Assembly: GCF_004363235.1 (NCBI RefSeq) | Contig: NZ_SNYW01000007.1 | Span: 483,064 to 547,063, forward strand | Length of the DNA: 64,000 nucleotides | From: Dongia mobilis | GTDB lineage: Bacteria; Pseudomonadota; Alphaproteobacteria; Dongiales; Dongiaceae | Direction: 5' to 3' | In this document: one piece after another, positions 38,081 through 46,277 of the stretch | Numbering within the stretch: position 1 is the first letter of the stretch | Layout of the letters: each line of letters starts with the position of its first letter | Notes under the pieces: generated by a model | Told to the model about the DNA's origin: nothing | Databases searched by the model: none | The model's input: the letters and a program-made list of their open reading frames with translations, nothing else | Translations under genes and position numbers: made by a program

Positions 38081-38985
38081 GCCGCCCGCCTTTCCGTCCA
38101 GCCGCGGGCGAGCCGGTCGAGGGCGTCGCGCCAGTCGGGTGGCGGGAAACCGAGGGCGGTGGCGGTCCGGCAGTCGAGCACACTGAAGGCGGGCCGCCGT
38201 GCCGCCGTGGGATAGGCGCTGCTCGGTATGGCGGCAAGGGCGGGGCGCGCCGCGAAATGGCCGGCCCGCGACCAGGTATCCAGGACCGCGGTAGCAAAGC
38301 CGTGCCAGCTGGTCCGCGGCTGGCCGGCAAAATGCAGCAGGCGCGGCAAGCTGCGGTGACCGCCGATCAGCTCGAAGGCAAGTGCCTGCAACAGCCCGGC
38401 GAGGGCTGCGGCCGGTGTCGGCGAACCGATCTGGTCGTCGACCATGCGCAGGGCGGCGCCGGAAAGCTGGTGGCATCGGGCAAGTATCCGCGTCAGGACA
38501 TTGTCGCCGTGCCACCCGAACAGCCATGCGCTGCGCACGACCAGTACTCGCCCCGTAGCGGCCAGAACGGCCCGGTCACCGGCCTCCTTGGCGAGGCCAT
38601 AGGTCGAAAGCGGATTGGTGGTCGCCGATTCACCGTATGGCTCCTGGGCTGCGCCATCGAAGACGTAGTCGGTCGAGACGTGGAGCAGTGGCACGCCCAG
38701 CGAATCGGCCAAGCCGGCGAGATGCGCCGGCAGGCGGGCATTCAGCTCCCAGCAGGCATCGATCGCCGTTTCGGCGGCATCCACCCGGGAAAAGGCGGCA
38801 GTGTTGATGATGGCGGAGGGGGCCAGTGCCGCGATTTGCCGTCTCGCCGCCAGTGTGTTGGCAAGGCAGATGTCATGGCGCCCGAGGAAAACCGCGTTGA
38901 CACCGCCGGGCCAGCTCAGTGCGGCAAGTTCCCGTGCCAGCTGGCCGTTGCGGCCGATCACCAGAATGGTCACGTTGCCAGCCAT
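38077..38985 (-). CDS. rfbD: dTDP-4-dehydrorhamnose reductase
   Basis: The 302-residue short-chain dehydrogenase has the Rossmann loop VIGRNGQLARELA, the block HVSTDYVFDGAAQEPYGES and the YGLAKEAGD motif with the catalytic Tyr and Lys. It reduces dTDP-4-keto-L-rhamnose to dTDP-L-rhamnose with NAD(P)H. Its ATG directly abuts the rfbC stop (TGA-ATG) and its stop overlaps the rfbA start, so the operon is tightly coupled. Confidence 0.93.
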   Translation of the reverse strand: MAGNVTILVIGRNGQLARELAALSWPGGVNAVFLGRHDICLANTLAARRQIAALAPSAIINTAAFSRVDAAETAIDACWELNARLPAHLAGLADSLGVPLLHVSTDYVFDGAAQEPYGESATTNPLSTYGLAKEAGDRAVLAATGRVLVVRSAWLFGWHGDNVLTRILARCHQLSGAALRMVDDQIGSPTPAAALAGLLQALAFELIGGHRSLPRLLHFAGQPRTSWHGFATAVLDTWSRAGHFAARPALAAIPSSAYPTAARRPAFSVLDCRTATALGFPPPDWRDALDRLARGWTERRAA

Positions 38986-39582
38986 TCAAGCGGCCCATTC
39001 GATCGGCGCCAGATCGCGCAGGCGGGGCCACGCGGCATCCTTTTCCGACACCAGAACCTCCGCCGCGGTGAAGGGCCAGTCGATGCCGAGATCCGGATCG
39101 TTCCACAGAATGCCACCCTCGGCCGCCGGTGCGTAGGGCGCCGAAACCTTGTAATGCACGATCGTCTCCGGTTGCAGCGAACAGAAGCCGTGGGCAAATC
39201 CCACCGGCACGAAAAGCTGCTGATCGGCGGACGCGGACAGGTGAAAGCTGGTGACTCGGCCGAATTCGCGCGAGCCGGGTCGCAGATCGACAATCACATC
39301 CTGGATGGCGCCGGCCAGCACCGTGACCAGCTTGGCCTGGGCGAAGGGCGGTCGCTGGAAATGCAGGCCGCGCACGGCCGCCGGGGCTGCGGTCAGCGAA
39401 ACATTGTCCTGGCAGAAAAAGGGCAGGGCATCATTGGCTGCATCGCCCGCCGCGCCGCCGCCTGCAACAAGGCTGCCGCGATGCAGCTCCATGAACCAGC
39501 CACGCTTGTCGGCATGGCGCCGGGCTTCGACCAGGCGCACGCCGGCGGGCAGGCGCCCGGCTGCCACGGGATCAAACGGCAA
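38986..39582 (-). CDS. rfbC: dTDP-4-dehydrorhamnose 3,5-epimerase
   Basis: The 198-residue cupin shows the family blocks KRGWFMELHRG, AAVRGLHFQRPP with the catalytic His, and PVGFAHGFCSLQPE, then VHYKVSAPYAP. It epimerises dTDP-4-keto-6-deoxyglucose at C3 and C5. No ATG fits: the supported start is TTG at 39582, with GGGAGG six bases upstream, inside the last 11 bp of galE. The much longer open frame upstream lies antisense-like within galE and lacks RmlC character. Confidence 0.9.
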   Translation of the reverse strand: MPFDPVAAGRLPAGVRLVEARRHADKRGWFMELHRGSLVAGGGAAGDAANDALPFFCQDNVSLTAAPAAVRGLHFQRPPFAQAKLVTVLAGAIQDVIVDLRPGSREFGRVTSFHLSASADQQLFVPVGFAHGFCSLQPETIVHYKVSAPYAPAAEGGILWNDPDLGIDWPFTAAEVLVSEKDAAWPRLRDLAPIEWAA

Positions 39583-40582
39583 GGCGCACCTCCCGCTCCG
39601 ATACCGCTCCGGCCAGTGAGGCATGCCAGGCCCAGGCCGAGCCGATGATATTGTCGAGATCCGACTCCCGCGCCTGCCAGCCCAGCGCCGCACGGGCGCG
39701 GGCCGGGTCGGCGAACAGTGCGTCGGGATCGCCGGGCCGGCGCGGCCCCAGCTGCTGCGGCACCGCCCGCCCGGCACGCGCTTCCACCGCCGCCACGATC
39801 TCGCGCACCGAATAGGGCCGGCCGGTACCCAGATTGAAAGCCTGGAACCCGCTCTGCTGGGCGCTGAGTTCAAGCGCGCGCACATGCGCATCGGCCAAGT
39901 CGTTGACATGGATGTAGTCGCGCTGGCAGGTCCCGTCCGGCGTCGCATAGTCGGTCCCGAAGATCTGCACCGGACCGCGCCGGCCGAGCGCCGCCTCGAT
40001 CACCAGCGGGATAAGATGCGTCTCGCAAGGATGCGCCTCGCCGATGCCGTCATTGGCGGCGGCGCCGGCCGCATTGAAATAGCGCAGTGCAATCGCGTGC
40101 AGACCATAGGCGGTGGCGAAATCGCGCAGGATCGTCTCCACCATCAACTTGCTGCGGCCATAGGTGTTGATCGGCTGTTGCCGCGCCGTCTCGGCGATCG
40201 GACAGCTGTCCGGCTGGCCGTAAGTCGCGCAAGTGCTGGAGAAGATGAAGCGCTCGATGCCGGCGCTGCGCATGGCTTGCAGCAAAGTCAGCGTGCCCGA
40301 AACGTTGTTGTCGTAGTAGCGCCCTGGCTGGCTCGCCGACTCACCCACCAGCGACAGGGCCGCGAAATGCATCACCGCCAGCGGCCGGTATTTCGCCATC
40401 ACGGCCGAGACAGTCTTGTGATCGGCCACGTCGCCGATCTCGAGCGGACCCCAGCGCACTGCCCAGCGGTGCCCGGTCGAAAGATTGTCGAGTGCCACCG
40501 GCAAATAGCCGGCCTTGGCGAGGGCGCGGCAGGCGTGGCTGCCGACATATCCGGCTCCGCCGGTCACGAGTACATGACGCAT
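39572..40582 (-). CDS. galE: UDP-glucose 4-epimerase
   Basis: The 336-residue extended short-chain dehydrogenase begins VLVTGGAGYVGSHACRAL and has HFAALSLVGES, SSTCATYGQP, the catalytic NTYGRSKLMVE and RYFNAAGA, all typical of GalE rather than of RfbB. It interconverts UDP-glucose and UDP-galactose. It is the first gene of the minus-strand operon leading into rfbC. The 233-bp AT-rich interval upstream should carry its promoter. Confidence 0.93.
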   Translation of the reverse strand: MRHVLVTGGAGYVGSHACRALAKAGYLPVALDNLSTGHRWAVRWGPLEIGDVADHKTVSAVMAKYRPLAVMHFAALSLVGESASQPGRYYDNNVSGTLTLLQAMRSAGIERFIFSSTCATYGQPDSCPIAETARQQPINTYGRSKLMVETILRDFATAYGLHAIALRYFNAAGAAANDGIGEAHPCETHLIPLVIEAALGRRGPVQIFGTDYATPDGTCQRDYIHVNDLADAHVRALELSAQQSGFQAFNLGTGRPYSVREIVAAVEARAGRAVPQQLGPRRPGDPDALFADPARARAALGWQARESDLDNIIGSAWAWHASLAGAVSEREVRLAV

Positions 40583-40815
40583 GTTGTTTTTACTTCCTCT
40601 CTTTCAAGTACTCGAAATCGTCGCGACGTTATCAAACACGCTGTGTCGGCGCACTAATTACTTATTGATGATAATATTCGTAAACTCCGTACCAATAATT
40701 CCGATGTTGTACTTGCATCGATCTTGATCTTGCGCCTTCAATGTGACATCGCAATTTCAATGCCGAACCTGGTTGCTCGGTCGCCGCTTTCGGCAAGAAT
40801 GTGGGATCCTGAAAA
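40583..40815. promoter_or_regulatory. AT-rich divergent promoter region of the glycan locus
   Basis: This 233-bp interval lies between galE (-) and the GT4 gene (+). It is clearly richer in A+T than its flanks, particularly from 40655 to 40735. It probably holds both promoters. I see no coding frame and no convincing operator symmetry. Confidence 0.55.
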
Positions 40816-42084
40816 TTGAACGTGCTCTTCGTCCACCGCGACTATCCCGGCCAGTTCGGCGCGATTGCAGCGGGAATTGCGCGTTCTCCTCACCATCGTG
40901 TTGTCTTCATGAATTCCGTGCAGGCCGGAAGCGATGGTGACATCACCCTGTTGCGTACCGAGCCGCGGCGGCGTCCAGCGCCGACGACGCATCATTATCT
41001 GCACAGTTTTGAAGCGGACGTGCTGATGGGGCAGGCAATCTACATGGCCTGTGCGCGGCTGCGCGACGCCGGGTTCACGCCTGATGTGATTCTCGCACAT
41101 TGTGGCTGGGGTGTTGCGCTCTATCTGCGCGAGGTTTTTCCGCGCGCACGCCTGATCGGATATTTTGAGTGGTTCTATCATCCACATGACAGCGATGCCG
41201 ATTATCTGAAGGTGACCGATCTGGCCCTGCTCGGCGTGCCGCTGGGCGGCATGTCGCCTGACAAGGCCTGCCGGATCAGAACGCTAAACGCCCCGATCCT
41301 GATGGCGTTGGAAGACGTCGATTACGGTGTGGTGCCGACGAATTTTCAGCGCCGTGTTCTCCCTGACAGCTATCAGCACAAACTGACGACCCTGCATGAT
41401 GGTGTGGATACGGACTTCTTCCGGCCCGATCCGGCTGCACCGCGCTGCATTGGCGAGGTCGACTTCACTGGCGTCTCGCAACTGGTGACCTACGCCACGC
41501 GCGGCCTCGAACCCTATCGCGGTTTTCCGCACTTCATGCAAGCGATCAACGGACTGCTGCGGCGTGACAAATCTGTGCATGTCGCCATTGCCGGCGAGGA
41601 TAGGGCGTTCTATTCGCGCGCGCTGCCGAATGGCGAGACATATAGGGAGCGCATGCTGCGCATGCTTCCCGATCTGCCGCTCGAGCGCGTGCACTTCCTT
41701 GGCACGCTGCCGAGGGCGGCCTATCGCAGCCTGCTGCAAATCTCCTCGCTGCATGTCTATCTGACCGTGCCGTTCGTGCCATCCTGGTCGCTGGTCGAGG
41801 CAATGGCCTGCGGCTGTCATATCGTCGCCGCCGACACCGCGCCGGTGCGGGAGGTGGTGTCGGGAACTGACGCGGCCGAACTGGTCGACTTTCGCGACGT
41901 GTTGCAGTTGGAAGAAGTGATGGCCTGCGCGTTGCGACGGCAGGAGGCTGCCGAAGATTTGCGCAGACAGGCAAGAAAGCGCGCAGAATCGGGGTTTTCT
42001 CAAGTCACCCTGCTGCCCAGGTGGGAGGCATTGCTGCTTGGCGAAGGTGATGGCGCAGCGGCTTCGCGTATCACCCAAGTATAG
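40816..42084 (+). CDS. Glycosyltransferase family 4 protein
   Basis: The 422-residue protein has a GT-B fold signature. The start NVLFVHRDYPGQFGAIAAGI is typical of a GT4 N-terminal Rossmann strand, and the donor site YLTVPFVPSWSLVEAMACGC is in the C-terminal half. There is no ATG start: an in-frame stop lies two codons before TTG at 40816, which is the first possible start and matches the domain boundary. Base composition is lower in GC than neighbouring genes and both flanks are AT-rich, which may mean a separate origin. It probably adds a sugar to the locus glycan. Confidence 0.83.
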   Translation: MNVLFVHRDYPGQFGAIAAGIARSPHHRVVFMNSVQAGSDGDITLLRTEPRRRPAPTTHHYLHSFEADVLMGQAIYMACARLRDAGFTPDVILAHCGWGVALYLREVFPRARLIGYFEWFYHPHDSDADYLKVTDLALLGVPLGGMSPDKACRIRTLNAPILMALEDVDYGVVPTNFQRRVLPDSYQHKLTTLHDGVDTDFFRPDPAAPRCIGEVDFTGVSQLVTYATRGLEPYRGFPHFMQAINGLLRRDKSVHVAIAGEDRAFYSRALPNGETYRERMLRMLPDLPLERVHFLGTLPRAAYRSLLQISSLHVYLTVPFVPSWSLVEAMACGCHIVAADTAPVREVVSGTDAAELVDFRDVLQLEEVMACALRRQEAAEDLRRQARKRAESGFSQVTLLPRWEALLLGEGDGAAASRITQV

Positions 42085-42218
42085 GTTCCAATAAAACACA
42101 ATTCTTAGAATTAAGGTCATAGTTATATAACAATACAAATGTTGCGCCGCGTTATATTTGCTGTTCAAGTACGTTCGGTTTCGGCACCAACGACCAGCAA
42201 TCTCAGATCAATAGGAGA
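42085..42218. promoter_or_regulatory. AT-rich region upstream of the RTX gene
   Basis: This 134-bp stretch is strongly AT-rich from 42085 to 42165 and ends with TAGGAG ahead of the RTX gene. It is the likely promoter and leader of that gene; I cannot place -35/-10 elements firmly. Confidence 0.5.
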
Positions 42219-43019
42219 ATGACGATGGCGACAATTCCGGGCGGTGACTTTGCCGACCGTCTTGTCGGCACCGGCCGAGGAGATCACATCCTTGGTGGTG
42301 GCGGTGACGACGCAATCGCCGGTGGCGGTGGCAAGGATTTCATCGATGGCGGCGACGGCCATGACTGGATCAACGGCGGTTCCGGCGACGACACGATCTA
42401 CGGCGGAACCGGTTCGGACCGCATCGTTGGCGGCTCGGGCGAAGACAAGATCTTCGGCGGCGATGATGCCGATTACATCAATGGTGGTTCCGGGGACGAC
42501 CAGGTCGACGGCGGCGAGGGCGATGACTGGCTGAACGGCGGTGCCGGTGACGATACCGTTGTTGGCGGCCTCGGCAATGACGACATCACCGGCGGCAATG
42601 GCGACGATCGGCTGTCGGGTGGGGAAGGCAACGACGCCCTCCGCGGCGGCAACGGGGACGACCAGCTGCAGGGTGGCGACGGCGACGACTTCATGTCGGG
42701 CGGCCGGGGCGACGACTTGCTGGCCGGCGGCGCTGGCAACGACGTGCTGTGGGGCAATCAGGGCTCCGATACCTTCGTCTTCGCCGGCGGCGGTGGCCAG
42801 GACGTCATCATGGACTTCGACGAGGGCGAGGACATCGTCCAGATCGCGAAGAACATCAACGGCCTCGACATCACCACGGCGGACGACGTGGCCAGTCATG
42901 TCACCGACGTCAACGGCAATGCCGTGATCGACTTCGGCAATGGCGACCAGATCACCCTGGTCGGAGTCAGTGCAGCCGACGTTCAGGCGAACCCCAGCGC
43001 CTTTTTCGTCATCGGCTGA
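42219..43019 (+). CDS. RTX calcium-binding protein with 19 nonapeptide repeats
   Basis: The 266-residue protein has no N-terminal signal and consists almost entirely of RTX repeats GGxGxDxux from residue 17 to 187 in 19 uninterrupted units. A C-terminal domain of about 79 residues follows (DVIMDFDEGEDIVQIAKNI... ending ADVQANPSAFFVIG), matching the secretion-signal region of type I substrates. It would be exported unfolded and fold on binding extracellular Ca2+ as a beta-roll. No enzymatic or adhesive domain is present, which is unusual. The ABC and HlyD genes of a type I system lie 5.4 kb downstream in the same orientation. ATG at 42219 has a good site (AGGAG). Confidence 0.9.
   Translation: MTMATIPGGDFADRLVGTGRGDHILGGGGDDAIAGGGGKDFIDGGDGHDWINGGSGDDTIYGGTGSDRIVGGSGEDKIFGGDDADYINGGSGDDQVDGGEGDDWLNGGAGDDTVVGGLGNDDITGGNGDDRLSGGEGNDALRGGNGDDQLQGGDGDDFMSGGRGDDLLAGGAGNDVLWGNQGSDTFVFAGGGGQDVIMDFDEGEDIVQIAKNINGLDITTADDVASHVTDVNGNAVIDFGNGDQITLVGVSAADVQANPSAFFVIG
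42267..42779 (+). repeat. Tandem 27-bp RTX coding repeats, 19 units
   Basis: Nineteen consecutive in-frame 27-bp units encode RTX nonapeptides (for example GGSGDDTIY, GGEGDDWLN, GGNGDDQLQ). The 11th to 18th amino-acid units are near-perfect; unit 8 (GGDDADYIN) and the outermost units deviate from the consensus. The units are similar but not identical at the DNA level. Confidence 0.93.
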
Positions 43020-43030
43020 TAGACGGAGCA

Positions 43031-43063
43031 AGCGCCGCATGCCGTGGTCCGGCATGCGGCGCT
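43031..43063 (+). terminator. Strong stem-loop after the RTX gene
   Basis: A perfect 14-bp inverted repeat (AGCGCCGCATGCCG at 43031-43044 with its complement at 43050-43063, loop TGGTC) starts 12 nt after the RTX stop. There is no T tract, so it may act as a processing or mRNA-stabilising element, or as a weak terminator, giving higher RTX than downstream expression. Confidence 0.6.
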
Positions 43064-43070
43064 TCGCTGT

Positions 43071-43086
43071 CCCGGCGAAGGCCGGG
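43071..43086. repeat. Small palindromic repeat resembling dispersed intergenic elements
   Basis: CCCGGC-GAAG-GCCGGG, followed by AAGCCGG and GGCTGGATACC, resembles the palindromic units common between genes in alphaproteobacterial genomes. It lies between the RTX hairpin and the GT2 start. Only one copy is visible in this window, so its repetitive nature is an inference. Confidence 0.35.
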
Positions 43087-43136
43087 AAGCCGGCCGGAGG
43101 GCTGGATACCTGGACAGACCGGAATTCCGAGACAGC

Positions 43137-45401
43137 ATGCTGGTTCATCCGATCGAGCGCATTGGCAAGCATCATGGCGAGGCGGCGGCTGCGGTTCCAG
43201 CCGGGGCGACGGTGCGCGACCTTCCCGTCCTGCCATGCTTTCGTCTGGCCGGTGGCGTCACGCTGGTTGCGCTGGAGGCGCAAGCCTGGCCGGGCGGCTG
43301 CCTGCCGGAAGGTGTCGCGCTGGAGGATCTCAAGGTGACGGCGGCCGGCATGGCGCGAAGCGGCCCAGCCAGCCGCGTTAGGCTGCCACGCCGGGACGGC
43401 GGCGAGCGCGTCGTTGCGGTCATGGCAATCGACCCGGATGCTGCCGTTTTCTGCTGTGACGGCAAGGGGCGCCATCTGGCGCGCGTCGCGCCGCGCGGGG
43501 AGCGGCCGGTGGATCCCGGGCTTCTTGCCGCCGGGCTCGATGCGGTGGGCTGCCAGCGCCTCATTCGCCAGGCGCTCGATGCCTGGCCACGCCTGTTCCG
43601 CCTCGGTAAAGATGCCGGCTATGCCCGTTTCTGCCGGCGCCTATTGCGCCTGCTGGTCCCCGACATGTGCGCGGCCATGCCGGAGGCAGTTGTCAACCGC
43701 CAGTTTGTCCTGGCTGGCATGCCGCTGGACAGCCGTATCGGCGACGTGGCCGATGTCGTGGTGGTCGGCGCCAATGGCGTCGTGCGTGCGCCCTGCCGGC
43801 CGCTGCAGCTGCGCAAGGGACCTGCCTTCCTGTTGCTGCAACGCGACGCCATCGACGCAGAATCGCTGATTGTCGTCTTTGGCGCTGCCGGCCATGCCGT
43901 GTTTCAGCTGCCGGCAATGCCGCAGAAGCCGTTGCTCGACTGGCTCGGGGCCCGGCGCCAGCTGGCGGCGCAGATGCGCGCCTTTCTTGCCCGCGCCTTC
44001 GCCGACATGCCGGACGAGGACGGATCCGGGGCGGCGCTGCGGCGCGAACTCGACCTGTTCAGCCCGCCGGCTGTGCGCAACCTGCTGGCGCGCAACACCC
44101 CGGTCAATGCCGCCGTCGAACTGCTGGTGGCGGATGGCGCTGGCGGGATCTTCATCAGGGGCTGGCTGCGCGACCCGCACCAACTGGTGGCCGGCGCCGA
44201 ACTGCAGGCGGGCGGGTCGGCGCCGCTGCCGCTGGATCCTGTCTGGCTGCGTTTCCCGCGACCCGACATCGACAAGCTCTACAAGGCGCGGCCCGCGGCC
44301 TTCGGTTTCGTCGCCCATCTCGGCCAGTTGCTGGAACCGGCGGGCGAAGCGATCCTGCGGCTCCATCTCTCATCAGGCGGCATCATCGAGCTTGCCGCCC
44401 GCTTCGCCGCGGGCCATCCGGCCGAATTGCGCGACGCGGTGCTGGGCGGCGTGCCGCCCGAACAACTGACGACGGACGCGATCGCCCGCATCGTGGCGCC
44501 GGCCGCCGTGCCGCTGCACCGGCAGCACCTCGCCCGCCGTCAGGCGCCGGAAATCGTGCAATTCGGCGAACCCGTGGCGGCGCCGCGCTTCAGCCTGATC
44601 GTGCCGCTCTACCGTAATCTCGACTATCTTCGCTTCCAGCTGGGTGCCTTCGCGACCGATCCCGCGATGCGCCGGGCCGAGCTGATCTTCGTGCTGGATT
44701 CGCCCGAGCAGCGCGCCGATCTGGTGCATTTCCTCAGCGGCCTCCATCAGCTCTACGGCCTGCCCATGACCATCGCCGTGATGTCGGGCAATTTCGGCTA
44801 TGCGGCCGCCAACAATGCCGGCGCCGCGCTGGCGCGGGGCGATGTACTGGTCCTGCTCAATTCCGACGTCGTGCCGGAGGCGCCCGGCTGGATGCAGCGA
44901 CAGGCGGCGCCGCTGCGGCGCAAGAATGTCGTCGCCACGGGCGCGCGCCTGCTGTTCGACGACCAGTCGCTGCAGCATGCCGGCATGCGCTTCGCCCGCG
45001 ATGCCGGGGGGCATTGGCTCAACCTGCACTACCACAAGGGGGCGCCGCGGGATTTCGCGCCGGCCCTGAAGGCACGCAAGGTGCCGGCCGTCACCGGAGC
45101 CGCGCTGATGGTGCGGCGCGAGGCCTTTCTGGCGGTCGGCGGCTTCACCGAGGACTACATCATCGGCGACTACGAGGATTCCGATCTCTGCCTCAAGCTG
45201 CGCCAGGCAGGCGGCGAGATCTGCTATTGCCCGGACGCCGTGCTCTATCACTTCGAGCGTAAATCGATCAACCGTCACGCCGGCTACCAGCGCAGCGTCG
45301 CCGGTCTCTACAACCGCTGGCTCGCGGCACAGCGCTGGGACGGGGCGATGGCCGATCTAATGACGCGCTTCGAGCGCCGCGGCAAGAGGCCGGCTGCATG
45401 A
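43137..45401 (+). CDS. Large glycosyltransferase family 2 protein
   Basis: The 754-residue protein has an N-terminal half of about 480 residues of unknown type and a C-terminal GT2 catalytic domain from about residue 490: FSLIVPLYRNLDYLRFQLGA, SGNFGYAAANNAGAALARGD, LLNSDVVPEAPGWM (acidic metal site), TGAALMVRREAFLAVGGF and DYEDSDLCLKLRQAGG. ATG at 43137 is the supported start; a GTG at 43044 would read through the hairpins and repeat. The methyltransferase gene starts inside its stop codon (ATGA). It probably builds the locus glycan. Confidence 0.83.
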   Translation: MLVHPIERIGKHHGEAAAAVPAGATVRDLPVLPCFRLAGGVTLVALEAQAWPGGCLPEGVALEDLKVTAAGMARSGPASRVRLPRRDGGERVVAVMAIDPDAAVFCCDGKGRHLARVAPRGERPVDPGLLAAGLDAVGCQRLIRQALDAWPRLFRLGKDAGYARFCRRLLRLLVPDMCAAMPEAVVNRQFVLAGMPLDSRIGDVADVVVVGANGVVRAPCRPLQLRKGPAFLLLQRDAIDAESLIVVFGAAGHAVFQLPAMPQKPLLDWLGARRQLAAQMRAFLARAFADMPDEDGSGAALRRELDLFSPPAVRNLLARNTPVNAAVELLVADGAGGIFIRGWLRDPHQLVAGAELQAGGSAPLPLDPVWLRFPRPDIDKLYKARPAAFGFVAHLGQLLEPAGEAILRLHLSSGGIIELAARFAAGHPAELRDAVLGGVPPEQLTTDAIARIVAPAAVPLHRQHLARRQAPEIVQFGEPVAAPRFSLIVPLYRNLDYLRFQLGAFATDPAMRRAELIFVLDSPEQRADLVHFLSGLHQLYGLPMTIAVMSGNFGYAAANNAGAALARGDVLVLLNSDVVPEAPGWMQRQAAPLRRKNVVATGARLLFDDQSLQHAGMRFARDAGGHWLNLHYHKGAPRDFAPALKARKVPAVTGAALMVRREAFLAVGGFTEDYIIGDYEDSDLCLKLRQAGGEICYCPDAVLYHFERKSINRHAGYQRSVAGLYNRWLAAQRWDGAMADLMTRFERRGKRPAA

Positions 45402-46273
45402 GTGCCGAACGCGCCTTTGCTGCCCGCCCCGACGAGATCGCCTTCGCGGAATTGCTGCGCCTGACGCGGCGCAACCGATTCCTGCCGGTACCGCCGCAGG
45501 AGCGGAACTTCGTCGGCGACGGCGACTTCCGCGCCATCGGCTGTGAGTTCCTGCGCCATTTTGTCGAACTGGGTGGACTTGCGCCGGATCACCAGGTGCT
45601 TGAGATCGGCTGCGGCCTCGGCCGCATGGCGCTGCCGCTGACCCAGTATCTGGAACCGCCGCTCGGCCGCTATACCGGTTTCGACGTGGTGGCCGAGGGG
45701 ATCGCCTGGGCGGTGGCCAATATCGCCGCCGTCTACGACAACTTTTCCTTCCGTCACCTCGACTATCAAAACGCGCTCTACAACCCGGCTGGCACCCTGC
45801 GCGAGGGCCGCGACCCGCTGCCCTATGCGGGTGCGTCGGTCGATTTCGTCTTCATGACCTCTGTGGTGACGCATCTCGAGGCGGCCAATACAGCCTTCTA
45901 TCTTGCTGAAGCGGCGCGGCTGCTGCGGCCCGGCGGGCGGTTGTTCGTCACCGCCTTCCTGCTCGACGCCATCAATCGTGACCTTGCCGCCGCGGGCAGG
46001 GCGCGGCCGCCGTTCGATCCCGGCGGGCCGGGTCCCGCCTATGTCTCCGACCCGGCGCATCCGATGGCGGCGGTGGCCTGCGATCACGGCTGGTTCCTGG
46101 AACAGGCTTCCGCCAGCGGCCTCCACCTCGCGCGGCCGGTCGCCTTCGGTCATTGGAGCGGTCGCCGGGCCGAGAACTTCCAGGACATTTGCGTGTTTAC
46201 CCGGAGCCCGCATTCCGGCAGCGCCCGTTCCGGCAACGCCCTTTACGACAGCCACGGTGCGGGCAAGGAGTGA
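45398..46273 (+). CDS. SAM-dependent methyltransferase
   Basis: The 291-residue protein has the class I methyltransferase fold: motif I VLEIGCGLGRMALPL, acidic FDVV at the end of strand 2, and motif IV region VDFVFMTSVVTHLE, then LLRPGGRLFVTAF. It overlaps the GT2 gene by 4 bp and precedes a GT4 gene. It probably methylates a sugar of the glycan; the target is unknown. Confidence 0.85.
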   Translation: MSAERAFAARPDEIAFAELLRLTRRNRFLPVPPQERNFVGDGDFRAIGCEFLRHFVELGGLAPDHQVLEIGCGLGRMALPLTQYLEPPLGRYTGFDVVAEGIAWAVANIAAVYDNFSFRHLDYQNALYNPAGTLREGRDPLPYAGASVDFVFMTSVVTHLEAANTAFYLAEAARLLRPGGRLFVTAFLLDAINRDLAAAGRARPPFDPGGPGPAYVSDPAHPMAAVACDHGWFLEQASASGLHLARPVAFGHWSGRRAENFQDICVFTRSPHSGSARSGNALYDSHGAGKE

Positions 46274-46277
46274 CGAT

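Noticed and set aside
39583-39948. Upstream in-frame extension of rfbC within galE
   Set aside because: It is an alternate frame of galE rich in Arg/Pro/Ser; RmlC homology begins at the TTG at 39582 with its own ribosome site.
42267-42779. Regular repeats as a CRISPR array
   Set aside because: The units are contiguous 27-bp coding repeats without spacers and encode RTX nonapeptides in one frame.
43044-43136. GTG start giving 31 extra residues on the large GT2 protein
   Set aside because: The added sequence would read through the RTX hairpin and a palindromic intergenic element; ATG at 43137 is the better start.
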